Below, one piece after another: positions 26,837 to 37,646 of a stretch of 64,000 bases of DNA (position 1 is its first letter; each line of letters opens with the position of its first letter). Position numbers and translations under genes: made by a program. The notes under the pieces were generated by a model. The model saw only the letters and a program-made list of their open reading frames with translations, did no database searches and was not told where the DNA came from. This stretch comes from Rhodoferax sp. TS-BS-61-7 (GTDB lineage: Bacteria; Pseudomonadota; Gammaproteobacteria; Burkholderiales; Burkholderiaceae_C), in NCBI RefSeq assembly GCF_002943465.1, contig NZ_PTQY01000002.1, forward strand, positions 186,001 to 250,000. The letters run 5' to 3'.

Positions 26837-27463
26837 TTACTTGCGCATGGCCTTGAGGTGCCGGTTCAGGTGCTCGGCCGCTAGTTCCAGCGTCAGCAAA
26901 TAACCATCAACGCGGGCGCGGAAGTAGCGCCAGAAAATCAGCGAGGGAATGGCCACGATCAGGCCAAAGGCAGTGTTGTACAGCGCAATCGAAATGCCGT
27001 GTGCCAGCTGCGCCGGGTTGCCGCCCGTGCTGCCACCAGGAGCCTGTGAGCCAAAAATTTCAATCATGCCCACCACGGTGCCAAACAGTCCCAGCAGGGG
27101 TGCGGCCGATGCGATGGTGGCCAAGGCACCCAGGTAATGTTCCAGGCGTTGCGTGACGCGTCGGCCCGCACCTTCCATGGTGGCGCGCACATCGTCTTCC
27201 GAGATATGGGGGTCGGCATTCACGGCGCGCAGGCCGCTGGCCAGCACCTCGCCCAAGGCCGAGTTTTTTTCGAGCTGGGTGACCACGTCGGGTGCCGGCA
27301 CGCTGGTGCGGGTGACGCTGAGCACTTCTTCCAGCAGGCGGGGGGGCGCTACCTTGGCGACTTTAAGACTGATAAATCGTTCAATGACGATGGCCAGGGC
27401 CAGGATGGAGCAGGCAATCAAAGGCCAGATCGGCCAACCCGCGGCTTGTATGATGGAAAACAA
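26837..27463 (-). CDS. exbB: ExbB/TolQ/MotA-family proton channel
   Basis: A 208-residue channel protein of the MotA/TolQ/ExbB family. Three membrane segments are visible: near the N-terminus (WPIWPLIACSILALAIVIER), ATIASAAPLLGLFGTVVGMI, and ALYNTAFGLIVAIPSLIFW. The start is uncertain. A TTG at 27463 gives the family's usual beginning (MFSIIQAAGWPIWP), while the ATG at 27523 would add 20 residues without similarity. It is the first gene of the cluster exbB-exbD-lpxK-Trm112-kdsB-adk. Confidence 0.93.
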   Translation of the reverse strand: MFSIIQAAGWPIWPLIACSILALAIVIERFISLKVAKVAPPRLLEEVLSVTRTSVPAPDVVTQLEKNSALGEVLASGLRAVNADPHISEDDVRATMEGAGRRVTQRLEHYLGALATIASAAPLLGLFGTVVGMIEIFGSQAPGGSTGGNPAQLAHGISIALYNTAFGLIVAIPSLIFWRYFRARVDGYLLTLELAAEHLNRHLKAMRK

Positions 27464-27694
27464 GAGTGAAACCCCACGCAGAGTAAAAAGCTGGCTGATT
27501 ATGGCGTACCCCGGTGTGTCCATTTTTCACAAAATGTGTGGATAAGTATGTGGGCAACTGCACCTGCCAAGCCCTCCAGGCCCATCTGCATGCGGGTGCG
27601 AACAGTTTGATGACAAATACAGCAGTGGAAAAACCAATCAATTCAACAACTTGCTACGCACGCCCGTGCGCTGGCGCCTGCCGGAGCCGTGTGT

Positions 27695-28993
27695 ATGCCC
27701 GCGTTTGAGACCGAGCTCCCGACACGGCGGGTGTGGCCGGTGTCGGCCCTGTGCCGTGCCTTGGCCGATACGCTGGATGCACGTTTTAACCCGGTGCGAG
27801 TCACTGGGGAGCTGGCCAGCTTCACGCGGGCCAGCAGTGGCCACTGTTACTTCACCCTGAAAGATGCGCAAGCCCAACTGCGATGTGCCATGTTCAAGCG
27901 GGCCTCGTCCCAGCTGGACTTTGCGCCGCGCGAAGGCGAGCTGGTGGAGTTGACCGGGCGTCTGGACATTTATGGCCCGCGTGGCGATTTGCAGTTGATT
28001 GTGGAAAGCATGACGCGCCAGGGGCAGGGCAACCTGTTTGAGCAGTTCATGCGCCTCAAGGCGACGCTGGAAGCCGAAGGTTTGTTTGACGCCGCACGCA
28101 AACGGGCATTGCCCGCCGTGCCGCGCACCATCGGTCTGGTGACCTCGCTGGGCGCTGCGGCCTTGCACGATGTGGTGACCGCCCTGCGCCGACGGGCGCC
28201 CCATGTGCAGGTGGTGCTGGCGCCAGCCCTGGTGCAAGGGGAGGGGGCGGGCCCCGCGTTGGTGCAGGCGCTGGAGTCGCTCTACCGTTACCGGGGCGCG
28301 CAGTCGCAGGGCGTGGATGCCATTTTGCTGGTGCGGGGTGGCGGTTCCATGGAGGATCTGTGGGCCTTCAACGACGAACAACTTGCGCGCACGATTGCGG
28401 CCAGCCCGGTGCCCGTGGTCAGTGGTGTGGGGCACGAAACCGACTTTACGATTGCCGACTTTGTGGCCGATGTGCGGGCGCCCACGCCGACGGCAGCAGC
28501 CGAGATGGTGAGCCCCGCAACCGAGCAGCTGCTAGGCTTGGTAGACAGCCAGCAGGACCGCCTGCAGGCGGCCCTGCTGCGCGTGGTGGACCGGCAGTCG
28601 CAACGCCTGGATGGCGTCTCGGCACGTCTGGGGCGGCCTTCGTCCATCGTCGCGCAGCGGAGTGCAGGGCTGGTGGCTTTGCGGCAGCGCATGCTGCAGG
28701 CTGTGGTGTCCGATGTGCAGTGGAAGCGCTCCACCTGGCAGCATGCCCAACAACGCCTGTTGCCCAGCCTGACGCGTGCCCACCAAGTCCAGCAGGAGCG
28801 CACAGCGCGGGCTGGCTTGCGCCTGGAACTGCTGGACCCCAGATTGGTGTTACGCCGGGGTTATGCCTGGCTCAGCGATGCGTCGGGACAGGCCGTGACA
28901 CGGGTGGCCCAGCTCCAGCCGGGGGACCGCTTGCGGGCAACCCTTGCCGACGGTGCGGTTGATGTTCAGGTCAGCCAACAGGCGGCCAATTAG
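27695..28993 (+). CDS. xseA: Exodeoxyribonuclease VII large subunit
   Basis: XseA degrades single-stranded DNA as part of exonuclease VII in mismatch and damage repair. The 432-residue protein has an N-terminal OB fold ([20 protein letters not shown], then [17 protein letters not shown]) and the catalytic domain with [40 protein letters not shown] and [19 protein letters not shown]. The C-terminal long coiled coil and ending [11 protein letters not shown] are typical. The ATG at 27695 is preferred to the GTG two codons before. The gene diverges from exbB. Confidence 0.97.
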   Translation: MPAFETELPTRRVWPVSALCRALADTLDARFNPVRVTGELASFTRASSGHCYFTLKDAQAQLRCAMFKRASSQLDFAPREGELVELTGRLDIYGPRGDLQLIVESMTRQGQGNLFEQFMRLKATLEAEGLFDAARKRALPAVPRTIGLVTSLGAAALHDVVTALRRRAPHVQVVLAPALVQGEGAGPALVQALESLYRYRGAQSQGVDAILLVRGGGSMEDLWAFNDEQLARTIAASPVPVVSGVGHETDFTIADFVADVRAPTPTAAAEMVSPATEQLLGLVDSQQDRLQAALLRVVDRQSQRLDGVSARLGRPSSIVAQRSAGLVALRQRMLQAVVSDVQWKRSTWQHAQQRLLPSLTRAHQVQQERTARAGLRLELLDPRLVLRRGYAWLSDASGQAVTRVAQLQPGDRLRATLADGAVDVQVSQQAAN

Positions 28994-29037
28994 TTTCTAC
29001 AATCCCATTTTTCTTGCTAACCAACCCAGAGGACTCC

Positions 29038-29619
29038 ATGGAACATACCTTGCCCGCCTTGCCCTACGCGATCGACGCTTTGGCTCCCGCTTACTCCAAA
29101 GAAACCTTGGAGTTCCACCATGGCAAGCACCACAATGCCTACGTGGTGAACCTGAACAACCTGCAAAAGGGCACCGAATTCGAGAGCATGACGCTCGAAG
29201 AAATCATCAAGAAGTCCAGCGGCGGCATCTACAACAACTCTGCCCAGATCTGGAACCACACCTTCTTCTGGAGCTGCATGAAGCCCGCTGGTGGTGGTGA
29301 ACCCACAGGAGCGCTGGCAAACGCCATCAATGCCAAATGGGGCAGCTATGCTGCTTTCAAGGAAGCCTTTGTCAAGTCGGCTGTGGGCAACTTCGGTTCC
29401 GGCTGGACCTGGCTGGTGAAAAAGCCCGACGGCTCCGTGGATATCGTGAACACCGGTGCCGCCGGCACGCCCCTGACCACCGCTGACACCGCGCTGGTGA
29501 CGGTGGACGTGTGGGAACACGCCTACTACATCGACTACCGCAATATGCGCCCCAAGTTTGTCGAGACTTTCCTCGACAAGCTGGTGAACTGGGAATTCGC
29601 GGCGCAGAACTTCGCCTGA
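29038..29619 (+). CDS. sodB: Superoxide dismutase, iron type
   Basis: The 193-residue enzyme turns superoxide into oxygen and peroxide. Metal ligands are in [22 protein letters not shown] and [14 protein letters not shown]. Glutamine before WNHTFFW (AQIWNHTF) and the sequence [10 protein letters not shown] indicate the iron rather than the manganese form. The ATG at 29038 ([10 protein letters not shown]) is the family start, preceded by AGAGG. The gene follows xseA by 44 bases and ends at a strong terminator. Confidence 0.97.
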   Translation: MEHTLPALPYAIDALAPAYSKETLEFHHGKHHNAYVVNLNNLQKGTEFESMTLEEIIKKSSGGIYNNSAQIWNHTFFWSCMKPAGGGEPTGALANAINAKWGSYAAFKEAFVKSAVGNFGSGWTWLVKKPDGSVDIVNTGAAGTPLTTADTALVTVDVWEHAYYIDYRNMRPKFVETFLDKLVNWEFAAQNFA

Positions 29620-29640
29620 GTGTTGCCCTTGCGGCGCCTG

Positions 29641-29673
29641 AAAGGCCAACAGGGCAACCTGTTGGCCTTTTTT
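29641..29673 (+). terminator. Intrinsic terminator after sodB
   Basis: AAAGGCCAACAGG and CCTGTTGGCCTTTTTT form a 13-bp perfect stem around GCAA, 21 bases after the stop codon. Confidence 0.93.
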
Positions 29674-29865
29674 ACGGCAGGGCGTACCGTGGGCTCAAAA
29701 AAATTTCATCAGAATGAAGTTAAATTCCGCATCGTGAGAATGCATTGCAAAAAACAGGGTTTGGGTCAGACCGCTGAAAGCACAATCACGCACTATCCGG
29801 TTAACAAAGCCGGTGGGTAGTGCAGACCCACGGCGCCACCCCTATCTATTTTTTGGAGACAAGAG

Positions 29866-32103
29866 ATGAGTACCCAGCAACCCACCATCATCTACACCCT
29901 GACCGATGAGGCACCCCGCCTGGCCACGGCGTCCTTTTTGCCCATCATTCGCACCTTTGCTGCGCCTGCGGGCATCCATGTGACCGAGAGTGATATCTCG
30001 GTGGCGGCCCGGGTGCTGGGTGAGTTCCCCGAATCTCTGCCCGAAGACCAACGGTTGCCCAACACCTTGGCCGAGCTGGGCAAGAAGACGCTGCAAGCCG
30101 ATGCCAACATCATCAAGCTGCCCAACATCAGCGCGTCCGTCGGCCAGTTGCAAGCCTGTATCAAGGAGCTGCAATCCAAGGGTTACGCCATTCCGGACTA
30201 TCCCGAAGCGCCCAAGACTGACGAAGAAAAGTCCATTCGCGCCCGTTATGCGCGCTGCATCGGCTCCGCCGTGAACCCTGTGCTGCGCGAAGGCAACTCG
30301 GACCGCCGCGCGCCCAAGGCCGTGAAGGAATACGCGCGCAAGAACCCGCACAGCATGGCCGAGTGGAGCCAGGCCTCGCGTTCACACGTGTCACACATGC
30401 ACGCCGGGGACTTCTACCACGGTGAAAAGTCCATGACGCTGGACCGCCCCCGTGACGTCAAGATGGAGTTAATCACCAAGAGCGGTCAGACCATCGTGCT
30501 CAAGTCCAAAGTGTCGCTGCTGGACCGTGAAGTTATCGACAGCATGTTCATGAGCAAAAAAGCGCTGCTGGAGTTCTACGAGAAGGAAATCGAAGACGCG
30601 CGCAAGACCGGCGTGATGTTCTCGCTGCACGTCAAGGCGACCATGATGAAGGTGTCGCACCCCATCGTGTTTGGCCACTGCGTCAAGATCTTCTACAAGG
30701 AGGCGTTTGAAAAACACGGCGCCTTGTTCAAAGAGCTGGGTGTTAACGTCAACAACGGCATGGCCGATCTGTACACCAAGATCGCCACCTTGCCGCAAAG
30801 CAAGCAGGACGAGATCAAGCGCGACCTGCACGCCTGCCACGAGCACCGCCCCGAGCTGGCCATGGTGGACTCTGCCAAGGGCATTACCAATTTCCACTCG
30901 CCCAACGACATCATCGTGGACGCCTCCATGCCGGCCATGATCCGCAACGGCGGCAAGATGTGGGACGCCAATGGTCGCCTGAAGGATGTGAAGGCCGTGA
31001 TGCCTGAATCGACCTTTGCGCGCATTTACCAGGAGATCATCAACTTCTGCAAATGGCATGGCAACTTTGACCCCAAGACCATGGGTACCGTGCCTAACGT
31101 GGGCCTGATGGCGCAACAGGCCGAAGAATACGGTTCACACGACAAAACGTTTGAAATCTCGGAAGACGGTGTGGCCAACATCACCGACTTGGCCACGGGT
31201 GAAGTGCTGCTGAGCCAAAACGTGGAAGCCGGCGACATCTGGCGCATGTGCCAGGTCAAGGACGCAGCGATCCGCGACTGGGTCAAGCTTGCCGTCAACC
31301 GCGCGCGCAACTCGGGCATGCCCGTCGTGTTCTGGCTCGACTCCTACCGTCCGCACGAAGCGCAGTTGATCACCAAGGTGAAGATGTACCTGCACGAGCA
31401 CAACACCGTAGGCCTGGACATTCAGATCATGAGCCAGGTGCGTGCCATGCGCTACACCCTGGAACGCGTGATCCGTGGCCAAGACACCATCAGCGCCACT
31501 GGCAACATCCTGCGTGACTACCTGACCGACCTGTTCCCCATCATGGAACTGGGCACCTCGGCCAAGATGCTCTCCATCGTGCCTTTGATGGCGGGTGGCG
31601 GCATGTACGAAACCGGTGCGGGCGGCTCTGCGCCCAAACACGTGCAGCAATTGGTGGAAGAAAACCACTTGCGCTGGGATTCGCTGGGTGAATTCCTCGC
31701 GTTGGCCGTGTCGTTGGAGGACTTGGGTCTGAAAACGGGCAACGCCAAGGCCGCAGTGTTGGCCAAAACGCTGGATGCTGCGACGGGCAAATTGTTGGAC
31801 AACAACAAAAATCCGTCTCCCAAAACTGGCCAGCTCGACAACCGTGGCAGCCAGTTTTACCTGGCCTTGTACTGGGCGCAGGAACTGGTCGCGCAGACCG
31901 ACGATGCCGCACTGGCGAAGCTGTTTGCGCCCTTGGCCAAGCAATTAACCGACAACGAGCAAACCATCGTGGCGGAGTTGGCTGCGGTGCAAGGCAAGCC
32001 AGCGGACATCGGTGGGTATTACCTGCCCGACACCAGCAAGCTGGACGCAGTGATGCGCCCCAGCCAGACGCTGAATGCCGCATTGGCATCGGTAAAAGCG
32101 TAA
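29866..32103 (+). CDS. icd: Isocitrate dehydrogenase (NADP), monomeric type
   Basis: The 745-residue protein is the large monomeric isocitrate dehydrogenase (ICDH-II), which oxidises isocitrate to 2-oxoglutarate with NADP in the TCA cycle. Recognisable stretches are [20 protein letters not shown] at the start, [40 protein letters not shown] and [24 protein letters not shown] lies 7 bases before the ATG. The 246-base gap from sodB includes a small hairpin (29813-29831). An unrelated dimeric isocitrate dehydrogenase is encoded 729 bases downstream. Confidence 0.97.
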   Translation: MSTQQPTIIYTLTDEAPRLATASFLPIIRTFAAPAGIHVTESDISVAARVLGEFPESLPEDQRLPNTLAELGKKTLQADANIIKLPNISASVGQLQACIKELQSKGYAIPDYPEAPKTDEEKSIRARYARCIGSAVNPVLREGNSDRRAPKAVKEYARKNPHSMAEWSQASRSHVSHMHAGDFYHGEKSMTLDRPRDVKMELITKSGQTIVLKSKVSLLDREVIDSMFMSKKALLEFYEKEIEDARKTGVMFSLHVKATMMKVSHPIVFGHCVKIFYKEAFEKHGALFKELGVNVNNGMADLYTKIATLPQSKQDEIKRDLHACHEHRPELAMVDSAKGITNFHSPNDIIVDASMPAMIRNGGKMWDANGRLKDVKAVMPESTFARIYQEIINFCKWHGNFDPKTMGTVPNVGLMAQQAEEYGSHDKTFEISEDGVANITDLATGEVLLSQNVEAGDIWRMCQVKDAAIRDWVKLAVNRARNSGMPVVFWLDSYRPHEAQLITKVKMYLHEHNTVGLDIQIMSQVRAMRYTLERVIRGQDTISATGNILRDYLTDLFPIMELGTSAKMLSIVPLMAGGGMYETGAGGSAPKHVQQLVEENHLRWDSLGEFLALAVSLEDLGLKTGNAKAAVLAKTLDAATGKLLDNNKNPSPKTGQLDNRGSQFYLALYWAQELVAQTDDAALAKLFAPLAKQLTDNEQTIVAELAAVQGKPADIGGYYLPDTSKLDAVMRPSQTLNAALASVKA

Positions 32104-32142
32104 CGGTGTGTGGCGGGCCTTAGGGTCTGCAGCGCAATGTTC

Positions 32143-32178
32143 AAAGCCCCTTCAAGCTTCGGCTTGAAGGGGCTTTTT
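32143..32178. terminator. Intrinsic terminator between icd and the DUF192 gene
   Basis: AAAGCCCCTTCAAGC and GCTTGAAGGGGCTTTTT form a 15-bp stem around TTCG. A-run and T-run on the two sides allow use by both convergent genes. Confidence 0.93.
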
Positions 32179-32205
32179 CATGGTGCGAGAGCGGTCAACG
32201 GTGTC

Positions 32206-32661
32206 TTATTTACGGCTCTCAAAGGGTGTCCCACCAAGTTTGCTGCCTGCTTTGAAGCCGCGTTTGGCAAACCAGCCTTGGTTCATTTCCAGTACGTAGC
32301 GTACCGGTTTGCTGGCGCAATGGGAGTCCGTTGTTTGCGGCTTCATGTCGGCGAGGTTGACGATGGTGCCGTCATCGGCCACAAACGCGGCCGTCAGAGG
32401 CAGCAAGGTGTTTTTCATCCAGAAACACAAGCCAGAAGCTTGTTCAAAGATAAAAAGCATGCCTTCGTGCTGCGGCATGTCTTTGCGGAACATGAGTCCG
32501 ATGGTGCGCTGGTCCGAGGTTTGCGCCACTTGTGCGTCGATGAGGTGCATGCCGGCCGTGAGTTTGACGCGTGGCAAATTGGTTTGGGGGGTGTCTTGCG
32601 CGAGTGCAGGACCTGCCAGTGCCAGGCAGAGCGCAGCCAAGTAGCTACTGAAAGATTTCAT
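32206..32661 (-). CDS. DUF192 family exported protein
   Basis: A 151-residue protein with a clear signal peptide (MKSFSSYLAALCLALAGPALAQ) and a DUF192 domain: VAQTSDQRTIGLMFRKDMPQ, MLFIFEQASGLCFWMKNTLL and ALRYVLEMNQGWF-like ending. The family is widespread, small and beta-rich, with no firm function; it is predicted periplasmic. It stands alone, convergent with icd and divergent from the dimeric icd gene. Confidence 0.9.
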   Translation of the reverse strand: MKSFSSYLAALCLALAGPALAQDTPQTNLPRVKLTAGMHLIDAQVAQTSDQRTIGLMFRKDMPQHEGMLFIFEQASGLCFWMKNTLLPLTAAFVADDGTIVNLADMKPQTTDSHCASKPVRYVLEMNQGWFAKRGFKAGSKLGGTPFESRK

Positions 32662-32832
32662 GCGTTGTCCGTTTGCGGGTTGGTGGGCGGGTGTTTGAAT
32701 TGTGCGCCATGCGCGGGAGAGGCTGGGCGGGATTTACAACTAGAATTCTGACGTTCAAGTCCATGCACTCGCCATTCGTTTGTGGTGTGTGGCGTCACAT
32801 TGTTAGCGCACCGAACCCGGAGTTCCGTTTCT

Positions 32833-34086
32833 ATGTACCAGCACATCAAGGTGCCTGCCGAAGGCCAAAAAATCACCGTCAATGCCGACAAAACATTGAA
32901 TGTGCCGGACCATCCCATCATTCCTTACATCGAAGGTGATGGTACGGGGCTGGATATCACCCCGGTGATGCTCAAAGTGGTGGATGCGGCAGTCGCCAAG
33001 GCCTATGGTGGTGCACGCAAGATTCAGTGGATGGAGGTCTACGCGGGTGAAAAGTCCACCAAAATTTATGGCCCCGATGTCTGGCTGCCCCAAGAGACAC
33101 TGGACGTGGTGCGCGAGTACGTGGTATCGATCAAAGGCCCACTGACGACACCGGTGGGTGGCGGCATCCGCTCACTGAACGTGGCGCTGCGCCAGGAGCT
33201 CGATCTCTATGTGTGCCTGCGGCCGATTCAGTACTTCAAGGGTGTTCCCAGTCCGCTGAAGGAACCCGAGAAAACCAATATGGTGATCTTCCGTGAGAAC
33301 TCGGAAGATATCTACGCAGGCATCGAGTTTGAAGCGGAGTCTGACAAGGCCAAGAAGCTGATCAAATTCCTGCAAGACGAATTCGGCGTCAAGAAGATTC
33401 GCTTTCCCAACACCTCCGGCATCGGCATCAAGCCTGTGTCACGCGAAGGAACAGAACGTTTGGTGCGCAAGGCCATTCAGTACGCCATTGACAACGACAA
33501 ACCCAATGTGACGATTGTGCACAAGGGCAACATCATGAAGTTCACCGAGGGTGGCTTCCGCGACTGGGCCTATGCATTGGCACAAAAGGAGTTTGGTGCG
33601 GAGCTGATTGATGGTGGCCCCTGGTGCAAGTTCAAGAGCCCCAAGTCGGGCAAGGACATCACCATCAAGGACAGCATTGCCGATGCCTTTTTGCAGCAAA
33701 TCCTGTTGCGCCCGGTGGAGTACAGCGTGGTGGCCACCCTCAACCTCAACGGCGACTACATCTCCGACGCATTGGCTGCTCAGGTGGGGGGCATTGGGAT
33801 TGCCCCTGGTGCCAACTTGTCGGATACCGTGGCCATGTTTGAGGCCACCCACGGCACGGCGCCAAAATATGCGGGCAAGGACTATGTGAACCCCGGGTCC
33901 GAGATCCTGTCAGCGGAAATGATGTTGCGCCACATGGGCTGGAAAGAAGCGGCCGATCTCATCATCAGTTCCATCGAGAAGTCCATCGCCAGCAAAAGAG
34001 TGACGTATGACTTTGCCCGCCTGATGGACGGTGCCAAGCAGGTCAGCTGCTCCGGCTTCGGCCAGGTCATGATCGACAATATGTGA
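32833..34086 (+). CDS. icd: Isocitrate dehydrogenase (NADP), dimeric type
   Basis: The 417-residue enzyme is the E. coli-type isocitrate dehydrogenase, unrelated in sequence to the monomeric enzyme encoded upstream. Marks are [40 protein letters not shown] (substrate arginines), [33 protein letters not shown] and [17 protein letters not shown]. The conserved [11 protein letters not shown] serine is the phosphorylation site controlled by AceK in enteric bacteria. The ATG at 32833 matches the family start MYQHIKVP. Having both types probably lets the cell tune isocitrate flow. Confidence 0.97.
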   Translation: MYQHIKVPAEGQKITVNADKTLNVPDHPIIPYIEGDGTGLDITPVMLKVVDAAVAKAYGGARKIQWMEVYAGEKSTKIYGPDVWLPQETLDVVREYVVSIKGPLTTPVGGGIRSLNVALRQELDLYVCLRPIQYFKGVPSPLKEPEKTNMVIFRENSEDIYAGIEFEAESDKAKKLIKFLQDEFGVKKIRFPNTSGIGIKPVSREGTERLVRKAIQYAIDNDKPNVTIVHKGNIMKFTEGGFRDWAYALAQKEFGAELIDGGPWCKFKSPKSGKDITIKDSIADAFLQQILLRPVEYSVVATLNLNGDYISDALAAQVGGIGIAPGANLSDTVAMFEATHGTAPKYAGKDYVNPGSEILSAEMMLRHMGWKEAADLIISSIEKSIASKRVTYDFARLMDGAKQVSCSGFGQVMIDNM

Positions 34087-34129
34087 GACGTGTTGTGCGG
34101 GCGCTGCGTGCAGCGCCTCGTCGGCCCCG

Positions 34130-34167
34130 AAAACCGCTGTGGAGCTAGGCTGCGCAGCGGTTTTTTT
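34130..34167 (+). terminator. Intrinsic terminator after the dimeric icd gene
   Basis: AAAACCGCTG and CAGCGGTTTT pair around a 15-base loop and are followed by a T-run, 44 bases after the stop. Confidence 0.85.
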
Positions 34168-34257
34168 CTGGCGCGGCTTGAAACCTGAAATTTTGTCACC
34201 AACTCCAAACAACATCGCCAGCGTGTACACCAGTAAGCGCCCGATAAAATCTCACGC

Positions 34258-34614
34258 ATGGCTACCAACAAACCCACCAAACCGATGATCTCGCCGCCCT
34301 CTACCGGAGACGGGGACGGCTCTGTCGTGATGGAGCGCCTGACACAAAAGGTGCAGCCGCCTTCCATGTACCAGGTGGTGATGCTCAATGACGATTACAC
34401 CCCCATGGAGTTTGTGGTGGTGGTGATTCAGGAGTTTTTTGGCAAGGATCTGGAGGCCGCCACGCAAATCATGCTCAAGATCCATTTGGATGGGCGGGGC
34501 GTTTGTGGCGTGTATTCCAAGGACATTGCGGCGACCAAGGTAGACCAGGTCATGGAGGCGGCGCACAAAGCCGGTCACCCTCTGCAGTGTGTGAGCGAGC
34601 CGGTCGATTTGTAG
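34258..34614 (+). CDS. clpS: ATP-dependent Clp protease adaptor ClpS
   Basis: ClpS delivers N-degron substrates to ClpAP. The 118-residue protein has the core [20 protein letters not shown], then [21 protein letters not shown] and a C-terminal [13 protein letters not shown]. The N-terminal extension of about 35 residues is the flexible part that enters ClpA. clpA follows after 79 bases on the same strand. Confidence 0.97.
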   Translation: MATNKPTKPMISPPSTGDGDGSVVMERLTQKVQPPSMYQVVMLNDDYTPMEFVVVVIQEFFGKDLEAATQIMLKIHLDGRGVCGVYSKDIAATKVDQVMEAAHKAGHPLQCVSEPVDL

Positions 34615-34693
34615 GGTATTTGCGGCGTAAGCGCTTTGCGCGACGTAAAACGCATTACAGTTATTCAACACAGCAAGGCAAAAAGGAATTCAT

Positions 34694-37015
34694 ATGATTG
34701 CCCAAGAATTGGAAGTCAGCCTGCACATGGCGTTTGTCGAAGCGCGACAGCAGCGACATGAGTTCATCACCGTAGAGCACTTGCTGTTGGCCTTGCTCGA
34801 TAACCCCAGCGCTGCCGAAGTGCTGCGGGCTTGTGCGGCCAACATCGACGATCTACGCAAATCCCTGAGCAACTTCATCAAGGACAACACGCCCCAGGTG
34901 GCGGGTAGCGATGAGGTGGATACCCAGCCCACCCTGGGCTTTCAGCGCGTGATCCAGCGCGCCATCATGCATGTGCAGAGCACCGGCAGTGGCAAGAAAG
35001 AAGTCACCGGCGCCAACGTATTGGTTGCCATCTTTGGCGAGAAAGATTCACACGCGGTCTACTACCTCCACCAGCAGGGTGTTACACGCCTGGACGTGGT
35101 GAACTTCATTGCCCACGGCATCAAGAAAAGTGATCCACCTGAAGCCGCCAAGTCAAGCGAAAACCCCGCTGAAGCAGAAGAGGGCGGGGCTGAGAAAAGC
35201 GAGAAAACCTCGCCTTTGGAGCAGTACACCCAAAATCTGAACCAGATGGCCAAAGACGGGAAGATTGACCCGCTGATTGGCCGTGAGTACGAGGTGGAGC
35301 GGGTTATTCAAATCCTCTGCCGCCGCCGTAAAAACAACCCACTGTTGGTGGGTGAGGCGGGTGTGGGCAAGACAGCGATTGCCGAGGGCCTGGCTTGGCG
35401 CATCTCCCAAAATGAGGTGCCAGAAATTTTGGCCGATTCGGTCGTCTACTCCTTGGACATGGGCGCCCTGTTGGCGGGTACCAAGTACCGCGGCGATTTC
35501 GAGCAACGCCTCAAAGGTGTTTTGAAAGCTCTCAAGGACCGGCCCAATGCGGTGTTGTTCATTGATGAAATCCACACGTTGATTGGTGCAGGTGCTGCTT
35601 CCGGCGGTACGCTGGATGCTTCCAATTTGCTCAAGCCCAGTTTGAGCTCGGGTCAGCTCAAGTGTATTGGTGCCACCACCTTTACCGAGTACCGTGGCAT
35701 TTTCGAGAAGGATGCTGCGTTGTCTCGCCGTTTCCAGAAGGTGGATGTGGTGGAGCCCACCATCGACCAGACCGTGGAAATCCTCAAGGGTTTGAAGTCC
35801 CGTTTCGAAGAGCACCACAACGTCAAATACGCGTTGGCTGCGCTGCAAGCCGCCGCAGAGTTGAGCGCGAAGTACATCAACGACCGCCACTTGCCGGACA
35901 AGGCGATTGACGTGATTGACGAGGCCGGTGCCGCCCAGCGTATTCTGGCGCCCAGCAAACGCAAGAAGACCATCAGCAAAACCGAGGTCGAAGAAATCGT
36001 GGCGAAGATCGCGCGTATTCCTCCGGCCAATGTGTCCAATGATGACCGTAGCAAACTCAAGACACTGGAACGTGACTTGAAGAGTGTGGTGTTTGGCCAA
36101 GACAAGGCGCTCGATATCCTGGCCTCGGCGGTCAAGATGGCGCGCTCCGGTCTGGGCAAGGGTGACAAGCCAATTGGCTCCTTCCTGTTCAGCGGCCCCA
36201 CGGGCGTTGGCAAGACCGAAGCGGCCAAGCAGCTGGCTTACATCATGGGCATTGACCTGATTCGTTTTGACATGAGCGAATACATGGAGCGCCATGCCGT
36301 GAGCCGCCTGATTGGTGCGCCCCCGGGTTATGTGGGCTTTGACCAAGGTGGTCTGTTGACCGAGGCTGTGACCAAGAAGCCGCATGCGGTGCTGTTGCTG
36401 GATGAAATTGAGAAAGCCCATCCGGACATCTTCAATGTGCTGCTGCAGGTGATGGACCACGGGTCTCTGACCGACAACAATGGCCGCAAGGCGGACTTCC
36501 GCAACATCATCATCATCATGACGACCAACGCGGGCGCCGAGACGATGAACAAGGCCACGATTGGCTTCACCAATCCGCGTGAAGCGGGCGACGAGATGGT
36601 GGACATCAAGCGCCTGTTCACGCCCGAGTTCCGTAACCGACTGGATGCCATCGTGGGCTTCAAGGCGCTGGACGAGGTGGTGATCCTGCGGGTGGTCGAC
36701 AAGTTCTTGCTGCAGTTGGAAACCCAACTGGCCGAGAAAAAAGTGGACGTTACCTTCACCGACAAGTTGCGCAAGCACCTGGGCAAAAAAGGGTTTGATC
36801 CACTCATGGGCGCACGCCCCATGCAGCGTCTCATTCAAGACACGATTCGCCGTGCCTTGGCGGATGAGTTGTTGTTCGGCCGTCTGGTGGATGGGGGGCG
36901 ACTGACTGTGGATCTGGACGATGCGGTGGCCGACAAGACCGAAGTGATTCTGGACATACAGCCCCTGCCCAAGAAGGAGGGCAAGTCCAAGCCTGAAGAG
37001 GCTACGGCGGGCTGA
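34694..37015 (+). CDS. clpA: ATP-dependent Clp protease ATP-binding subunit ClpA
   Basis: The 773-residue AAA+ unfoldase feeds proteins to ClpP. It has an N-terminal Clp-N repeat domain ([20 protein letters not shown]), first P-loop [13 protein letters not shown] near residue 220, Walker [12 protein letters not shown], second P-loop [13 protein letters not shown] near 500, and Walker [15 protein letters not shown]. No ClpB-type middle coiled-coil is present, so it is ClpA. AAGGAATT precedes the ATG. It is paired with clpS. Confidence 0.98.
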   Translation: MIAQELEVSLHMAFVEARQQRHEFITVEHLLLALLDNPSAAEVLRACAANIDDLRKSLSNFIKDNTPQVAGSDEVDTQPTLGFQRVIQRAIMHVQSTGSGKKEVTGANVLVAIFGEKDSHAVYYLHQQGVTRLDVVNFIAHGIKKSDPPEAAKSSENPAEAEEGGAEKSEKTSPLEQYTQNLNQMAKDGKIDPLIGREYEVERVIQILCRRRKNNPLLVGEAGVGKTAIAEGLAWRISQNEVPEILADSVVYSLDMGALLAGTKYRGDFEQRLKGVLKALKDRPNAVLFIDEIHTLIGAGAASGGTLDASNLLKPSLSSGQLKCIGATTFTEYRGIFEKDAALSRRFQKVDVVEPTIDQTVEILKGLKSRFEEHHNVKYALAALQAAAELSAKYINDRHLPDKAIDVIDEAGAAQRILAPSKRKKTISKTEVEEIVAKIARIPPANVSNDDRSKLKTLERDLKSVVFGQDKALDILASAVKMARSGLGKGDKPIGSFLFSGPTGVGKTEAAKQLAYIMGIDLIRFDMSEYMERHAVSRLIGAPPGYVGFDQGGLLTEAVTKKPHAVLLLDEIEKAHPDIFNVLLQVMDHGSLTDNNGRKADFRNIIIIMTTNAGAETMNKATIGFTNPREAGDEMVDIKRLFTPEFRNRLDAIVGFKALDEVVILRVVDKFLLQLETQLAEKKVDVTFTDKLRKHLGKKGFDPLMGARPMQRLIQDTIRRALADELLFGRLVDGGRLTVDLDDAVADKTEVILDIQPLPKKEGKSKPEEATAG

Positions 37016-37040
37016 TCGCTGCCGTTGACGGCCAAAAGAA

Positions 37041-37068
37041 AATGGGGCGCTTTAAGCGCCCCATTTTT
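37041..37068. terminator. Intrinsic terminator between clpA and the DUF1499 gene
   Basis: AATGGGGCGCTT and AAGCGCCCCATT form a nearly continuous stem with T- and A-runs at the two ends, suitable for both convergent genes. Confidence 0.88.
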
Positions 37069-37086
37069 ATGACCCTTTCCGCGCCA

Positions 37087-37575
37087 TCAGCTGGCTTGAA
37101 ACTGGGCCCGAATAGCTTCGATGCGCTGTCGATTCACGCCAAAGTCTTTGCGTCCAATACGGCTTGCAGAGCGTACATGGATCTTTTGGTTGGTGGCATC
37201 CAGCCAGAATTCAACATCATCGGTAAAGCGCAGTAGCTTTGTCGTGCTTTGGACATACAAGTAGTCATCGGTTTGCGACATGATGACCGTGCCTGTTTGG
37301 GCTTGCACCACGCTAGCCAGTTTGGCCATGGCTGCTTTGGCATTCCCTTGGTAATCCAGGGGGGCAATGGCCGCATATTGGGCTTGCGGATGGTCTGGAT
37401 ACAGATCTGCCTGGCTGCTGACACTATTGGGTGTGCGGGCGGGCGGCTTTAGTCGCCCGTCTTTGAGACCCAAGTCAGAGGGTGTCGCCCCTTTGAGCAT
37501 ACCCAGTTGGCCCGCCAGAAACAGCAGCGCTGCAATGACGAAGACCAGCAAAGCAATGAACCAAACGACTTTCAT
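37087..37575 (-). CDS. DUF1499 domain membrane-anchored protein
   Basis: The 162-residue protein has an N-terminal membrane anchor (VVWFIALLVFVIAALLFLAG, about 3-22) and a DUF1499 domain with LKPPARTPNSVSSQADLYPD, VIMSQTDDYLYVQSTTKLLR, DDVEFWLDATNQ and the end VRSASRIGRKDFGVNRQRIE. Such domains are widespread in bacteria and plants; function unknown. The ATG at 37575 begins the anchor. It follows the iron-binding protein gene by 71 bases on the same strand. Confidence 0.85.
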   Translation of the reverse strand: MKVVWFIALLVFVIAALLFLAGQLGMLKGATPSDLGLKDGRLKPPARTPNSVSSQADLYPDHPQAQYAAIAPLDYQGNAKAAMAKLASVVQAQTGTVIMSQTDDYLYVQSTTKLLRFTDDVEFWLDATNQKIHVRSASRIGRKDFGVNRQRIEAIRAQFQAS

Positions 37576-37646
37576 AGCGAACCCTCTCCCAGCAAGTGTG
37601 ATGGTGTGCGCCTTGCCGCAAGGGCAGGGCGCACACAAATCCTAGC

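Noticed and set aside
35153..36838. 561-codon minus-strand frame opposite clpA
   Set aside because: Antisense shadow of a highly conserved gene; no domain is visible.
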